Shown one piece after another: positions 18,321 through 31,597 of a stretch of DNA of 64,000 bases. Each line of letters begins with the position of its first letter. Within the stretch, counting starts at the first letter, position 1. Under the pieces are notes generated by a model. It did no database searches, was not told the DNA's origin, and saw only the letters and a program-made list of their open reading frames with translations. Made by a program: the position numbers and the translations under genes. The stretch comes from Sistotremastrum niveocremeum HHB9708. Taxonomy: Eukaryota; Basidiomycota; Agaricomycetes; Sistotremastrales; Sistotremastraceae. The stretch is from contig KV419405.1 of assembly GCA_001630475.1 (NCBI GenBank), positions 4,900 to 68,899 on the forward strand, written 5' to 3'.

Positions 18321-21300
18321 ATGTCGTCGTCAGATCCCGCCTCGGCCGCGCCTCCAACAACGAAATCCGCTGGTGTGTTTCCTAGCAAGAATACCATGCT
18401 ATAACTTACACTTTCGGCCCTAGCGAAGAAGGCTGCTAAGCATCTCGAGGCTGCGGCTAAAAAAGCAGCCAAGCAAGCAAAAGAAACTGTTACCACTGGA
18501 TCCGGCGAGAAGAAGGAGAAAAAGAAAGAGAAGAAAGAAGATGAAGAAATAACCTTCGTGGAGACTCCAAAGGGTCATAAGAAAGGTATGTAGTGTCGTT
18601 GTGCCAATTAGATATCTCTGACACCATACATAGATTTGTCGTTACCCATGGCCGCGGGATATAATCCCATCCACGTGGAGTCTGCGTGGTATGACTGGTG
18701 GCAAGAGCAGGGGTTCTTCAAGCCAGCCTTGAAGGCTGACGGAAGTCCAAAGGACGAGGGAACATTTGTCATTTCTATTCCTCCCCCGAATGTCACAGGG
18801 AGTCTGCATATTGGCCACGGCTTGACTATTGCCATTCAAGACACGTTGATCCGATGGCGAGTACCACACGACCTCCCCTCTCTTCAAGAAATAATAGAAC
18901 GCGTTCTCCAGGAATCGAATGCTCGGGAAAACGGTGCTCTACGTTCCCGGCTTTGATCATGCAGGTATCTCGACACAATCCGTTGTAGAGAAACGACTGT
19001 ACAAGTCAAGTGGGAAGACTAGACACGATCTCGGTCGTGAAAAATTTCTCGATCTTGTTTGGGAATGGAAGAATGAGTATGTTGTGTTTCTTTTTCCCGG
19101 ATTGCAATGCTCATTGAGCAGTTATGAGGCTCGGATAACATCGCAACTGCGTCGATTGGGCGGATCCTTGGATTGGGATAGGGTTGCATTTACTTTGAGT
19201 GACGTGAGTGCAATGTTGAATTACAAGGAAGTCCTTACTTATAGCGAAGCAAGCAACTCTCCAAAGCTGTTACCGAAACGTTTTGTCGGATGCATGAAGA
19301 CGGATCGATTTACAGAGCAAATAGACTGGTTAACTGGTGTGTGCGGTTAAATACGACCTTGTCAAATCTGGAGGTGAGATATACTCGATGTCCTCTCCAT
19401 ATTCTCATATTAAACTTTTCCAGGTCGAACAGAAACAACTAAATGGCCGAACTTTACTGAACGTGCCGGGTTATGATGCCAAAGAACGATTCGAATTTGG
19501 AGTGATCACTAGCTTCGCATATCCCATACAGGGGAGTGGTGAGTCAAAAGTCTCTTTTTATACCAGTTAGGAACGTTAAATCCCTGGTATCTGTAGACGA
19601 GAAGATTATCGTTGCAACGACTCGTCCTGAGACGATGCTTGGGGACACTGCCGTTGCTGTGCATCCGGATGATCCTAGATACAAGGTACAATCTTTCCCA
19701 TCTCGGAACTACTTGCATTCAACAGAGATCTAGCATCTCCACGGGAAGTTTGTAGTGCATCCGTTCATCCCAGAACGACGTATCCCTATTGTTACCGATT
19801 CGATAGTTGTCGACATGGCGTTCGGGACTGGTGCTGTAAAGATTACGCCGGCGCATGATCCTAACGACTTCGAAGTTGGCGTGCGTCACAAGTTGGAATT
19901 TCTCAATCTCTTGGAAGACGATGGCACGTACAACGCCAACGCTGGACCTTTCAAGGTATAGATCACTCATCCCGTTGCGTCCTCTTGTTCACTTTTCATT
20001 TTGCAGGGCATGAAACGTTTCCATGTCAGGACAGAAATCATCAAACAACTGAAAGAAAAAGGACTCTATGTAGAGACTAAAGATAACGCTATGACGATTC
20101 CGCTTTGCGCGTAAGGTTCTGATTGTCGCTTCTTCTATGTGGTGCTCACTATCTGCAGAAAATCCGGAGATATCATTGAGCCCGTGTTAAAGCCTCAATG
20201 GTGGGTCGACTGCAAACCGTTAGCAGAGGAAGCCCTGAAGGTGATGTGGACTTGTGAGGGAGTCTGAACTTCGAACTCAATTGTCTGCAGAGAACTCGCG
20301 AGGGCGAGCTCCTCATAACGCCTAAGCAATCTGAGGGAGATTGGTATCGTTGGTTAGAGGGTATCCAAGATTGGTGTATCTCTCGACAGTTATGGTGGGG
20401 TCATCGTATCCCCGCCTACTACGTCAGAATAGAAGGACAAAGCTTCGATGTGCGGATTTCTTTGATTGAAATATGCCACCTGACAATTCTTCCCAGTCGG
20501 CGGATGGAAAATATTGGGTCGTAGGAAGAACGCAGGAAGAGGCCACAGCTCGAGCGGATGTCTTGGCTGCAGGGCGAAAATACTCCCTCGAGCAAGACGG
20601 AGATGTTCTGGACACTTGGTTCTCCTCAGGACTATGGCCATTTTCGATACTGGGGTGGCCTGAGAAGGTATTTTCTCTTTTGCTTTGTGAGTTGTCGTCG
20701 TGTATTGATCAGAGAGCTGGCTTTAGACGTCCGATATGGACCTGTTCTATCCAAATGCCATCCTAGAAACAGGCTGGGACATTCTGTTCTTCTGGGTCGC
20801 TCGAATGGTTTTCTTTGGTAATAAACTGACTGGGAAAATGCCCTTCCGTGAAGTCCTATGCCATGCAATGATTCGCGATGCCCATGGTCGTAAAATGTCT
20901 AAATCATTGGGTAATGTCATCGATCCTGTCGATGTTATCCAAGGCTTGGAACTTGAGAAGCTGCATGAGAAGCTGCTCGAGGGTAACCTCGATGATAAGG
21001 AGGTTGCCAAGGCCAAGGCCGGACAGAAGAAGGATTTCCCTAAGGGCATTCCCCAATGTGGGACTGACGCTCTGAGGTTCGCCCTCTGTGCATATTCGGG
21101 AGGCGGTGAGTAAATGTGGACTCTCGAACCTACCAGCTTTAACAGCATGCAGGTCGCGACATCAATCTCGAGATTCTGCGAGTAGAAGGCTACCGCAAGT
21201 TCTGCAACAAGATCTGGAACGCGACGAAATTCGCCATGCTGAAGCTCGACGAGTCTTTCGTACCTCTTTCTGATCCTGAGGTATGCGTCTTGTACTTTGC

Positions 21301-22460
21301 AGTCCTCTGTGTTTCATCTGTGTGTCTAGCCCACCGGCGCGGAATCTCTTGTCGAGCAATGGATATTGAACAAATTGAACATCGCCGCTGAAGATATGAA
21401 CAAATATTTAGCGGAGCGAAATTTCATGATGGCGACTAATGTAGCCTACAATTTCTGGTTGTACGAGCTCTGCGATGTGTACATTGTATGTGTTCTTCAA
21501 GTTGTGTTGGCCAGATGCTGACAAAGTCGCAGGAAGCAACAAAGCCTATGACGGATCCCTCGGCTTCCGAGAAAACAAGACGATCAGCTCAAAACACGCT
21601 GTACCTGTGTCTGGACTTCGGGTTGCGTCTATTGCATCCATTCATGCCCTTCGTGACGGAGGAGCTCTGGCAGAGACTACCCCGTCGTCCTAACACCGAC
21701 CCGTCTTCCATTATGATTGCCCCTTTCCCAACGTTTGTGAGTTTGCTGCCTTTGCTTGAATTTAGTCGCGTCATTTCTGATGATCATGGGTCAGAGCAAG
21801 AAAAAGACATTCATCGAGGAAGATAAACAATTCGAATTGATTCTAAAGGCGATCCATGCTAGCCGAAGTCTGGCTGCTTCGTATAACCTGCAATCGGATT
21901 TACAAAGTGATCACACCTGTTTTTCCGATATATTTCCCCATGCTCACCCACAAAACAGTCTTTTTACACGTCCAAAATGACGAGGAGGCTACACTCTTTA
22001 CAAGTCAACTACCGACCATCTCTGCACTCATCAAGGGTTGCAAGTCTGTCGATGTTGTTCGCGACGTGGCGAAGATTCCTGCTGGATGTGGGTCAAGCTT
22101 GTTGACCCCAACTGTCACAGTTCACTTGCTCGTCAAGGTATCAATGCCTTATGATGAACCTAGGTCAATGCTGACCTTTCCTACTGCAGGGTCTGGTAGA
22201 TCTCGACCAAGAGATTGCGAAATGTGACAAGAAGCTCGATCTTGCCAAGATGAACGAAGAGAAACTTCTTAAAACTATCAATCAACCAGATTATGAGAAC
22301 GCTGTCCCGGAGAACGTGCGGGCCGTCAACACTGAGAAGGTTAGAACAAAGTCCACATCTCCCTTTTTCGGTATTAATCGTTTATCTCCAGCTTGAAACT
22401 GTCCAAGCAGAGATCAAGACTTTGGAGACCAGTAAAGAAATGTTTTCCAAGTTAAAGTGA
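18321..22460 (+). CDS. VAS1: valyl-tRNA synthetase
   Basis: Starts [16 protein letters not shown], followed after the first intron by a lysine/alanine-rich extension ([20 protein letters not shown]) as in eukaryotic enzymes. The class I signatures are clear: [14 protein letters not shown] (HIGH) and [14 protein letters not shown] (KMSKS). Editing-domain and core landmarks include [64 protein letters not shown] and [13 protein letters not shown]. The tail ends in a coiled coil ([21 protein letters not shown]). It charges tRNA-Val with valine and edits threonine; a single fungal gene usually serves cytosol and mitochondria. More than ten short introns are present. One, 18857-18911, needs a GC donor to give [10 protein letters not shown]. 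Confidence 0.96.
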
Positions 22461-22595
22461 TGGTACAATCAGTATTAGACATGATAGGTTTGACGTTGCT
22501 GTTGGAGATGACTGGCAGTGCAATGATGAAATACATAAGCAGCAGAAACGATGAAAGCATGATAACCCGGATGAGAGATAGATTGAAGATAAGAG

Positions 22596-24235
22596 TTATA
22601 CACCGGAAACAACACCAACTACGACGCTTATATCGTCGCATTTTCCTTTTCCACCAGAGAAAGTGACACCAGCAATTCTGGCACGCATAGAGAAAGGCGT
22701 GTCTGGATCCGAATCGGTGGCGCTTTTGCTGCGTTCGTACGCTCTACGAGCAATGGCTTCACTTAGGAGGCGAGGCAATGCATGCCATTTCGTCTCCTCT
22801 CCTACTTGAGAAGTTTCTAGGGGCAGGCCATGAGCAAGGCCTGGGGCACTGGCTGTCGGAGGTAGTGTGGGGAGACGAACAAGTCTCCCAATCACTTCAC
22901 CGACTTCCCAATCCCAAAGATTGTCCGAAACTCCGTCGGAAGCCAACACGAGAACATCATGGCGTCTGACCGGAATGGAGTAGGGACGCGCATCGTTCAG
23001 TGGTGTGGTTTTGGAATGTGGACCAAGCTGAACGGGGTGATTAAACTGGGATATTCAGTCAGACAAGTCGCGGCTATCACAAAAAGCTCAATGCTTACCG
23101 AGTGCACCATTTCCTCCGACCGGAAAACGAGCCCTACGCCGGGCCGAAACTGGTACAAAGCACAATCACCAAGATGAGCAACTTGAACCCGAAGTCCATC
23201 CTCCTCGGAGATGGTTGATTCTGGGTCCGCCTCAGACGGCGTTTGAGCGGTGGAAGCCGAGAGGACTAGAATAGTTGCAGTTGAAGAGCCATTGGATGAG
23301 TCCAGGCCAAGGTCAGGGGAAGGAGGCGGTGTTGGATACGGGTTGGGTGGGTAATTGGTAGCGCAAGGGCTGCCAATGTGCGACATGGTTTGTAGATACG
23401 CTGTATGAAGGACTTGTATCGGGTCATCCTGATGAGTCACAGGACGTCTGTGATTGGAGGAGTCCCATAAAGGAACGGATTCGGCAGTCGGAAGCGCGAA
23501 ATCAGGAGGATGTGGAGGTGGAGGAGATAGATATTGTGGATAGGAGGAAGAGGAGAAAGCGGAGGAACAGAAATGCATGAGACCCCTGGATATACGAGCA
23601 CTGGGTGTATATGGGTCTGAAGAGTGCTTTCGAGAGCGGGCCCAACCTCCAACGCCATCTGCAACGCCCATTGCATTTTCTCGTATGAAGTAGGCGTCTT
23701 CACCGACCTGGACGGCAAGATCGAGGCCATCGACACGTGCCTGTCCGTCCTTGCTAGATCCTTGCAGAAACTGTGCGCCCGTTGTATCACTTCGTCGCCG
23801 CGTCTTCGGTATCCCAAAAGCGCTGGCACTGAGAGTGAATTTTCTGGGCGAGTGAAGAGCATATTCCTCGACCGTCTCCGGCACGGGAGTTGGGTTGAGG
23901 TGTGGGGCCAAGAACGGCATTAGGGGTAGGAATGGTTGCTGGCCAGACTGAGTAGTAGAGGAGTTTTGAGAAAACGAATTTCGCTGCATGAGAGCTAGTT
24001 GAGGGGACGCATTCGTGCTTCCACCACCTCCAGAGCCCTGGTTCGACGACGAATATGGCTGCGGTGCGTATCGAGGAGTGGGTCTCGAGACTTGAGGAGG
24101 ACCTTCATAGTAGGCAGGTAGAGCACTGAGCGTCGGGAAGGTGTGGGGAGATGGATAGTTGTGGTAAGCTCGCGCACGACGAGGCAGAGGGGTGACTGCC
24201 TTGCAGAGAGTCTTGCGGGACATGGACGAGCTCAT
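22596..24235 (-). CDS. PTC7: PP2C-type protein phosphatase, Ptc7 family
   Basis: An ATG at 24235 opens MSSSMSRKTLCKAVTPLPRR, a basic mitochondrial-type leader, then a long proline/serine-rich stretch. The phosphatase landmarks are VGEDAYFIRENAMGVADGVGGW (metal-binding aspartates), VAHLGDCALYQFRPG, RRHDVLVLASDGVSDNLWDW and GKCDDISVVVG. This GEDAYF / GVADGVGGW pairing is typical of Ptc7/PPTC7 rather than other PP2C proteins. In yeast Ptc7 acts in mitochondria, notably on the coenzyme Q pathway. One intron (about 23046-23097) joins EEMVHS to FNHPVQLGPHSK. The gene is convergent with VAS1, with 135 bases between stops. Confidence 0.9.
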
Positions 24236-24939
24236 CGCGAGCACGACGCCAGCGAGAGGGTGGATGTGGGGTCAGTGACCGTGCAGACCTGAAATCCTGA
24301 CTCGCGGTAATCGCCGACTTCAGGGTCGGAGTCTGAACTTTCCGATCGACGCCGGATCCTTCGCATTTCTTCTCGTCGTCATTTCTTCGCAGAAATGACA
24401 AACATCTTATCAGATTGCGCCGCTGCATCACGACCTTCCCAAGTGCCTTGAAGTGCCCCTCGCCGCCGGATGCAAATGATAGTCAGGACACATGCATGCA
24501 CTAATCAGAGAACCCGGAAACGTGCTTCAAGCTCGTCCTGGCTCTGCATTTTCTTTGCCACGGACTCGATAGCCCCCATTCCAAATTATTTGCTACAGCC
24601 AGGTTACAGAAAAACAACGTATTGGTCTCGCAAGCAAAGCCTTGATACACGTTTCTTTCTCTGCCGCCTTTTGTACTGTCATGCGCGATCACTGAAGCAG
24701 ACTCAAGATGCCCGACCAGACACAGACACTCCTGTGTGCCTTATGTCACCCATTGTGAGAAAAGCTTATGAGATAGCAACAAGGTTTAGTGGAAGTGCTT
24801 GCATTGAACGCAGAGCCCTGTTGTCCTGAATGAATTTGCAAATGCTTAGGGTTTCTCATGTGCAATATCATCTGCGGTTACATGTAGTAATCAAGGATAC
24901 AAAGCGCCAGTCGAACAGTCTGAATACATAAAAGAGGTC
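24236..24939. other. 700-base stretch without a recognisable gene
   Basis: It separates the start of PTC7 from the stop of RAD23. Only short open stretches in several frames were seen, none with a known motif. It should hold the PTC7 promoter (right of 24235, pyrimidine-rich around 24360-24380) and the RAD23 3' end. Confidence 0.5.
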
Positions 24940-26382
24940 TTAGGTAGCATCATCATCAAACCCTCCTTCAAACAAATAGTTTGCTGCCAATTCTTCATTT
25001 TTCTCGCACGCAAAATAAGCTTCGATGACCGCCTGTCTAGGAAAGCCGAGTTCCTGGAGCTGAAGACGCGTTCTCAGTGACTGCAGCGGATGGTCTCGAC
25101 AAGAGCACTTACCCGTTGAATGGCAGCAGCTTCCTCTGGAGTGACACTGATGGTATGAATACCTTCTTGTCCCGCGAGAGCCCCGAGGGCTTCTCCTTCT
25201 TCTCCTGCACCTTCCGCTCCCAAACCTTCACCCAGGAGATGGAAGAGTGCTTCCGGATTCTGGTTGATCATCTGAGCGAATTGAGGATTACTTTGCGCTA
25301 ATTGCTGTATTAATGGCTGAAGAAGGGCAGGGTCGTTCTGCACGAGCTCGCGGATACGAGGGAATTGAGGATGATTTCGAAGGGCCTCGAAGCCCGCCAT
25401 TGAACCTGCACCTGCACCTGCGCCAGGCTGCTGAGCAGCAGCACCGCCTTGGGCTTGTTGTTGCGCAAGCTGGAACAAGTTCTGAGGACCGGTCGCGGGG
25501 GCGGCTTGAGGAAGAGGTTCTGGAGCAGGATTTGAAGCGGTTTCGGGGGCAGGTATTGGGGCAGCTGCAGGTGCAGAGGTGGCAGGTTCGGCCGCTGCTG
25601 CAGACAACTCAGGCGGAATTCCCTAGCCAGGATGTTAGTGAACCAAATGCTAGAAGATAAGGTTGTGCATACATTCATCAGATATTCGACGGCACGATCG
25701 GGGTTGTTATAACTTGCTCTCAAAGCTTGAATCACATCTGATCGAGCGAAACCCATATCGACCATGTTATTGATCGATGACTGGAGCGCGTCGCCTGACA
25801 AGAACGAAGTTGTATCCGAAAATGCCCTTTGAGGTTGAGGTGCAGCCTCGGGAGCTTGACTACTTCCAGGCGCAGGGACCTCCGAAGGAGTGACGGCCGG
25901 AATCGTGGGCGGAACGTTGGCTGGCTCAGGCACAGAGGGAGCGGGAGCGGGAGCAGAGGCGGCCACTGATGTCGACGGGGCCGCGCTCGATGCTGCAGCA
26001 GGTTTCGCCTTGGGCTGATACAACCTGAAATGAGTGCACATCCTCGTTTAGAGATTTCGCCTTACCTTCGAGACCATGAGGACCAAGAAGTCCTTCTCCT
26101 TGATTTCACAAGATGCAACAGTCTTCTCGTCCGTCAAGACCTTGCCTGAAGATCTGACTAAGAATTATGTTTCGACTGTAACGTGAATTTCTACCTGAAT
26201 AAATGATCTTTTGGCTTTCAATTGAGTGGCCTTGGGATTCAGTTATTTTGCGCTTGAGATCTGCAATCGTATCGGTTCCATCGGCGTCAATCTACAGACG
26301 ATGATCAACACGACGCCAGGTTCTAATGGAGATGCAATACCTGAAACGACTTCTGCTGAAGAGTCTTTATAGTGATCTTCAT
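24940..26382 (-). CDS. RAD23: ubiquitin-receptor / repair protein Rad23
   Basis: The exons give the full Rad23 order. First, a ubiquitin-like domain ([47 protein letters not shown]). Second, an alanine/proline-rich linker. Third, a UBA domain ([20 protein letters not shown] and [14 protein letters not shown]). Fourth, an XPC/Rad4-binding domain ([40 protein letters not shown]). Last, a C-terminal UBA domain ([34 protein letters not shown]). Rad23 carries ubiquitylated proteins to the proteasome and stabilises Rad4/XPC in nucleotide excision repair. Its start codon is 78 bases from that of the divergent cysteine synthase-like gene. Confidence 0.95.
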
Positions 26383-26460
26383 GATCTGTGCCTCAATGAG
26401 AGTTGGTCTGAACAGGTAGGGTACGCGTCTGCTTATGTAATCGAATGAGGAAGCTTTTAA
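26383..26460. promoter_or_regulatory. 78-base shared divergent promoter
   Basis: Only 78 bases separate the start codons of RAD23 (-) and the cysteine synthase-like gene (+), so both promoters and 5' leaders must overlap or extend into coding sequence. No TATA box is visible. Either start codon could be misplaced if an upstream non-coding exon exists. Confidence 0.5.
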
Positions 26461-27788
26461 ATGATCTTCTTCACTGCTGCGTCCAAGCACTTGGGGGTGC
26501 GTCGCTTCGCGAGTAGGGCCGTCGATGGTTTCACTGGAGCAGTTGGAAATACTCCTCTGGTATGTTTTACTTAGCATCTATGCCGGCGTTTTCTAAGACT
26601 GTATGTCAGATCAACCTAACGAGTTTGTCTAGAAAAACAGGATGTAACATCCTTGCGAAAGCAGAATTTATGAATCCAGGTGGCAGCGTGAAGGATCGTG
26701 CAGCTCTGGGCGTCATTACGGATGCTGAGCAACGAGGTAGGTATGTATTGGGCACCCGCATTCAGTGACATCACTCATCTTCATAGTTTGAAGCCGGGCG
26801 GTATTGTCGTTGAAGGCACGGCAGGCAATACTGGCATTGGGTTGGCTCACGTCTGTCGTTCCCGAGGATATAAATGTGTCATTTATATGCCAAACACTCA
26901 GGTATGCCCTGACGGCGTTATCTATCTGCTACCTGTGCTAAAGATGCTTAGAGCCAAGAAAAGATAGACCTCCTTCGAATGCTTGGGGCGGATGTTCGCC
27001 CTGTGCCTGCGGTCGCGTATGACAATCCTCTCAACTACAATCATCAGGCTCGAGACTATGCCAAAGGCCTTGAAAATGCTGTTTGGACAAATCAGTTCGA
27101 CAACACAGCCAATGCAAAAGTGCACTACGACACGACAGGTCCCGAGATATGGGAGCAAACTCAGGGCACTGTTGATGTATTCACTTGTGCCACCGGAACT
27201 GGTGGCACCCTTGCCGGCGTCGCCAAATTTCTGCGAGAAAAGAGTAATGGCAGGGTTCAAAGCTGGCTCGCTGATCCTCCGGGAAGTGTCCTCCATAGCT
27301 ACATAAGCTCAGGAGGGCAACTTAAAGAGCGAAGCGGAAGCTCAATTACAGAAGGTACTTATTGACTTTTCTCGAAATGCAATCATGAGTGCTGACTCCT
27401 TTCCTTGGGGAGGTATCGGACAGGGTCGCATAACCGATAACCTGGCAACAGAAATCGCGCACGTTCATGGATCTCTAAACATTCCCGACGAGAAATCAAT
27501 CGCAATGGTGTATGATTTGCTAGACGCAGAGGGCATCTATGTTGGCGCAAGTTCAGCGTTGAACGTGGTGGCTGCCGTGGAATTGGCCGAAAGATTCGGA
27601 CCAGGTACACACAATGTGATCTTTATGGAGCCTCCCTGATCTTTGCCATAGGGAAAACGATTGTCACGCTATTATGTGATGGGGCGTATCGCTATCAGAG
27701 TCGGTTGTTCTCTAAATCGTGGTTGGAAAAGAAAGGACTCTTGTCGGCCATTCCTGAACATCTGATTAAATACGCAGTCTTGGATTAG
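26461..27788 (+). CDS. cysteine synthase-like PLP enzyme (fungal type 2)
   Basis: The start [20 protein letters not shown] is a short hydrophobic-basic leader that could direct the protein to mitochondria. The family core follows: [38 protein letters not shown] (lysine that binds pyridoxal phosphate), [33 protein letters not shown] and [12 protein letters not shown]. The C-terminus is [18 protein letters not shown]. The order fits O-acetylserine sulfhydrylase/cystathionine beta-synthase fold type II enzymes, closest in my memory to fungal 'cysteine synthase 2' (yeast YGR012W). True substrate is uncertain. There are at least five short introns, e.g. joining NTPL to INLTS and FGPG to KTIVTL. 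Confidence 0.9.
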
Positions 27789-27912
27789 TAGTGATCCTAA
27801 ATGAAAACATGAACCTGGATTGATAGTCGCGTTGCATTCCAATTTGTCTGGAGAACGCGTTGACTCGCGCCTCGCTGGTCGCGGAAAGCAGCTACCGCAA
27901 TTGCCAAAGGAC

Positions 27913-30900
27913 ATGCATCCCTACCCTGATCATATCCCTCAACCACCTCACAGTACTGGCAGACGCCTCGAAGGTTGGTGCATCCTCATATTGCTCGTCG
28001 AATACATGTCATAGCAAGCGCAGGACTTCGCCCAGCCATTGATCCCAGTCAGATCCCATCTCCAGTCGAGATCCAAAGCTTTGACCAAGAAAAATGGTTC
28101 CGAGAGTCGTATCTCACTTGTTCCACTGACCAGCCAGTCCCCCTCTCGACTTCTGAATTCCATGCCATCGACCAAGGTACATAGGCATCATGCATTCAGT
28201 TGCTCATCTCATCACACACAGGAAACTCATCTCCTCGATTCATCCGAGCATCCACCTACGCGATTCCTGAGTCCCAGGAGCTCACAAAAGCGTGTCGCAT
28301 TCCCCTAGGCGTCATTGTCCAACCTTTTGCTCAGCTGGAGTCAGAAGATCCTGTACCATTGATCGACTTCGAGCTCTCAGGCCCACCTCGATGTTCTCGC
28401 TGTCGAGGGTATATCAACCCGTGGTGCGCATTCAGCTTTGGAGGCTCTCGATGGACTTGTAACATGTGTAACAATGAAAACGATGGTTCGTCCTCATGTA
28501 TCGACATCTTGATTGATCCTGACGCATTTCGTTCCCTTAGTACCACAATATTATTTTTCTCCTTTGGACGAGACTGGTAGACGTCTTGACTTTGATAATC
28601 GGCCAGAGCTTCGCATTGGCACCGTCGATTTTCTTCTTCCAGAAGACTATTGGTCCCCAGTACCCCAACCCCCTATTGTACCATTCTACTCTACCCCCGG
28701 AACTCCAGTAACACCTGAACTAGGCTCGAAAAAACGACCTGAGCCCATGGATTTCGTGTGGATCATTGACGTTAGCAAACCTTCTCTAGCGTCTGGCTTC
28801 ACGCGTTCTATCTGCTCCTCCATTTTGGAGGCTTTATACGGCCCTGTTGAACAGCTTTCGGAAGACAACAAAAATCTTGTCAACTGGCCAGATGGCAGTC
28901 GGATAGCCATCGTGGCGTTCGACGAGAGCCTCTCCTTTTTCGAATTCTCAGTACGTATGTCGATCAGCTGCATATCCGTAGCTTCCTTTGATCGAGTTGT
29001 TCGCCATGTCAGACCTCTTCAGATACCGCACGCATGCTTGTAGTGGCGGACATTGATGATGTTTGTGTGCCACACATAGGATCACTTTTCGTTGACCCTT
29101 CGAGTTCTCGGTGAGATAACGGTTCATCTCACTGGTTGGCTAAGTTATTCACCCCTTTTTCCAGAGCGTCGATAAGCAAACTACTGCGAAATTTACCGGA
29201 TATATGTGGTAGAAGTTCTTCCAGGCATTCTTCGCTTGGATCTGCCGTTGTGGCCGGGCTCGCCTTATTGGTAGATCTCGTATTGGCGTCCTCTTTGATT
29301 TGCTGATGGGGCGAAAGTCAGGCAGGGGTGGGCAACTAATAGTCTCCGCAGCCCAAGCCCCCGATATCGGGTTTGGCAAGTTGACAAGTAGAGGGAGTGA
29401 AACCAGCGTCAGAAACACTTCTGGGGAGCGACATCTCTTCCTACCCCAGGATACGAAATGGACGGATTTGGCTGAAGAATGCGTTTCACAAGGTGTAGGG
29501 GTGAACCTCTTTCTCTCTTTCTCACAGTCTGGCGACATCGGAACAATAGGCGTCTTGGCGCGCTTGACTGGCGGAGAGGTATTCTACCACCCTCATTTTA
29601 GAGAACACAGAGACTTGTTGGTCTTGACTGGCCAATTGTCCAGACTTGTGAAGAGGGAGGCGGGATACGATTGTCAGCTGCGACTGCGATGTTCTGATGG
29701 TCGGTTCAAGCCCGTTCAAACACCTTTCTTGCTTTTAACAACGTTGTATAGGCTTGAAAGTACATCACAACCTCTCAATAGGCCTGTCTCCTGAAACGGA
29801 TGAAATTCGTCTCGGCTGCCTGGACGCCGACAAAGCACTGGGTTTGTTACTGACCCACTCGCATAAACTACCAAGCACAACTGCATATATGCAGTTTGCT
29901 CTGTTGTATACCTCAAAAGAAGGCAGGCGCAAGTTGAGAGTAATCAATCTGGGCCTGCCAGTGTCCTCTATGGCCAGCAACATATTTCGATTTGCGGATT
30001 TGGATACTTGCATCTGTCTTTGGGCGAGGCAGGCTGCTACCGACCTTGCAACCAAGAATCTGAGCGACATCCGTGCTGGCTTAACACAAAACTGTGTGTT
30101 CCTCTTGTTGGGATATCGAGAACAGTGCTCGGCGTCAACTCCAACGTCTCAGGTTCGTAGTACCCTCCTCATTATACACGTGCTCGCGTTGAGTATCACT
30201 GGGTTCTCTCAGTTAATTCTACCTGAAGCATTCAAATGTCTTCCACTCTATACCCTTGGTCTTCTGAAATCTAAATGCATCAAGGGTGGCGATGTTGCAG
30301 CTGACGTCCGCAATCATTACGCGCTCAAGTTCCTGTCATGTGGAGTTCGGGAGACACTGCTACTCTGTTATCCGAGGTTGATAGCCTTACACCGTCTCAC
30401 GCACGGTGATGGCTTCATCAATACTGACACGAAAAGACTTCAAATGCCCATGTACACTAGAGCTAGTCATCTGTGGATGGAGGGAAACGGTATCTATTGT
30501 CTAGGTAATTCTATTCTCGTTGTCGGACGTATTACTAAGCTACGGATAGATAATGGAGAATTTCTCATATTTTGGATCGGTCAAAACGTGGATTCTCGGC
30601 TACTGACGGATATATTTGGGGCTCAAACACTCTCCTCTTTGTCTCCAGATATCGTGCGTGTATGGGTGCGGGGTTACTCCTTATCTTTCCCTGACAATGT
30701 TCTATCAAGCTACCACCCCCCGATCTAGATACCCGTGTTTCAAAACAGCTCAACAATCTCATTGCGCATCAGCAGCGCCTTTCAACCTATCCTTTCAAAC
30801 TGCTCCTTGCGCGCCAAAACATGGACGGCACGGAATTAGAATTCAGTAATATGTTGGTCGAGGACCAGAATAATGATGCAATGTCTTATGTCGACTGTAA

Positions 30901-31116
30901 GTCTTGGATGGCGCTCCTCGATGTGGTGTTTAATCAATGCATCAAGACTTATGTTACATTCACAAACAAATCAAAGCTTCCGTACGTGCTCCTCGTCATA
31001 GAAAACGGTTTAGAATGCTTACGCCTGTGCTAGATGGAAGATGTAGTTTCGATGTCAAAGATCACAGGAGTCAAGACGCCTTGGTAGAACATGTATTGGT
31101 GGTGGATATCTGTTAG
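27913..31116 (+). CDS. SEC24: COPII coat cargo receptor, Sec24 family
   Basis: Begins MHPYPDHIPQPPHSTGRR; a 41-base intron then leads to SAGLRPAIDPSQIPSPVEIQ. Sec24 landmarks follow: the zinc finger CSRCRGYINPWCAFSFGGSR with WTCNMCNNEND, RPELRIGTVDFLLPEDYW, a trunk start MDFVWIIDVSKPS, SKLLRNLPDI, VNLFLSFSQSGDIGTIGVL, TGGEVFYHPHF, RLRCSDG, a helical part (LPEAFKCLPLYTLGLLKS) and a gelsolin-like part (ILFWIGQNVDSRLLTDIFG). Sec24 selects cargo in ER-derived COPII vesicles together with Sec23. The short N-terminus and the zinc-finger region recall the Sfb3/Lst1 paralogue; which paralogue is unsettled. A final splice gives SYVDYLCYIHKQIKAS, after which the frame runs on some 35 unusual residues, so the exact end is uncertain. 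Confidence 0.88.
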
Positions 31117-31597
31117 TTATACCGTCCCTCAAGCAGACATGTGCATAGTAATGGCGGCATGTTGCAGAGCTCACAGTAAGCTTAAGGATGGGGCCAGTCA
31201 TACACGGCAGGAATTAGTCGAATTTCAGCCTTTTATTGACCTGACTATCAGTTTTTACTTAACGCATCAAATTCGTTCTACCAGCTTTTGGTCTCATTTA
31301 TGGCTTCAACGCTAATGGCATAAGAGTAAAGGGGGTGAACCAATATGTCATTCCCCTCCCCATCACAGGCATACCAAGACCAATTGACCATTGCATCCAA
31401 GGGCAGTGGCCAACAGTAACACGAGCAAATTAAATTATACATTCTAAGAGCTAGACATTGCGCAGTGAACAAGAAACGACAGTAAAATTAAGCTGATCTG
31501 AACCAAAATGACTGACGGCTAAAAAGAGTAAACGTAACAAGGCCTCATTATACCCACAAGCACGCTGCGAATCAGTGGGTGTTGCTCACATTGCGGG
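31117..31597. other. 480-base convergent gap
   Basis: It lies between the stops of the SEC24-family gene and the cortical anchor gene. Nothing beyond short open stretches was seen; it presumably holds both 3' untranslated ends. Confidence 0.5.
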
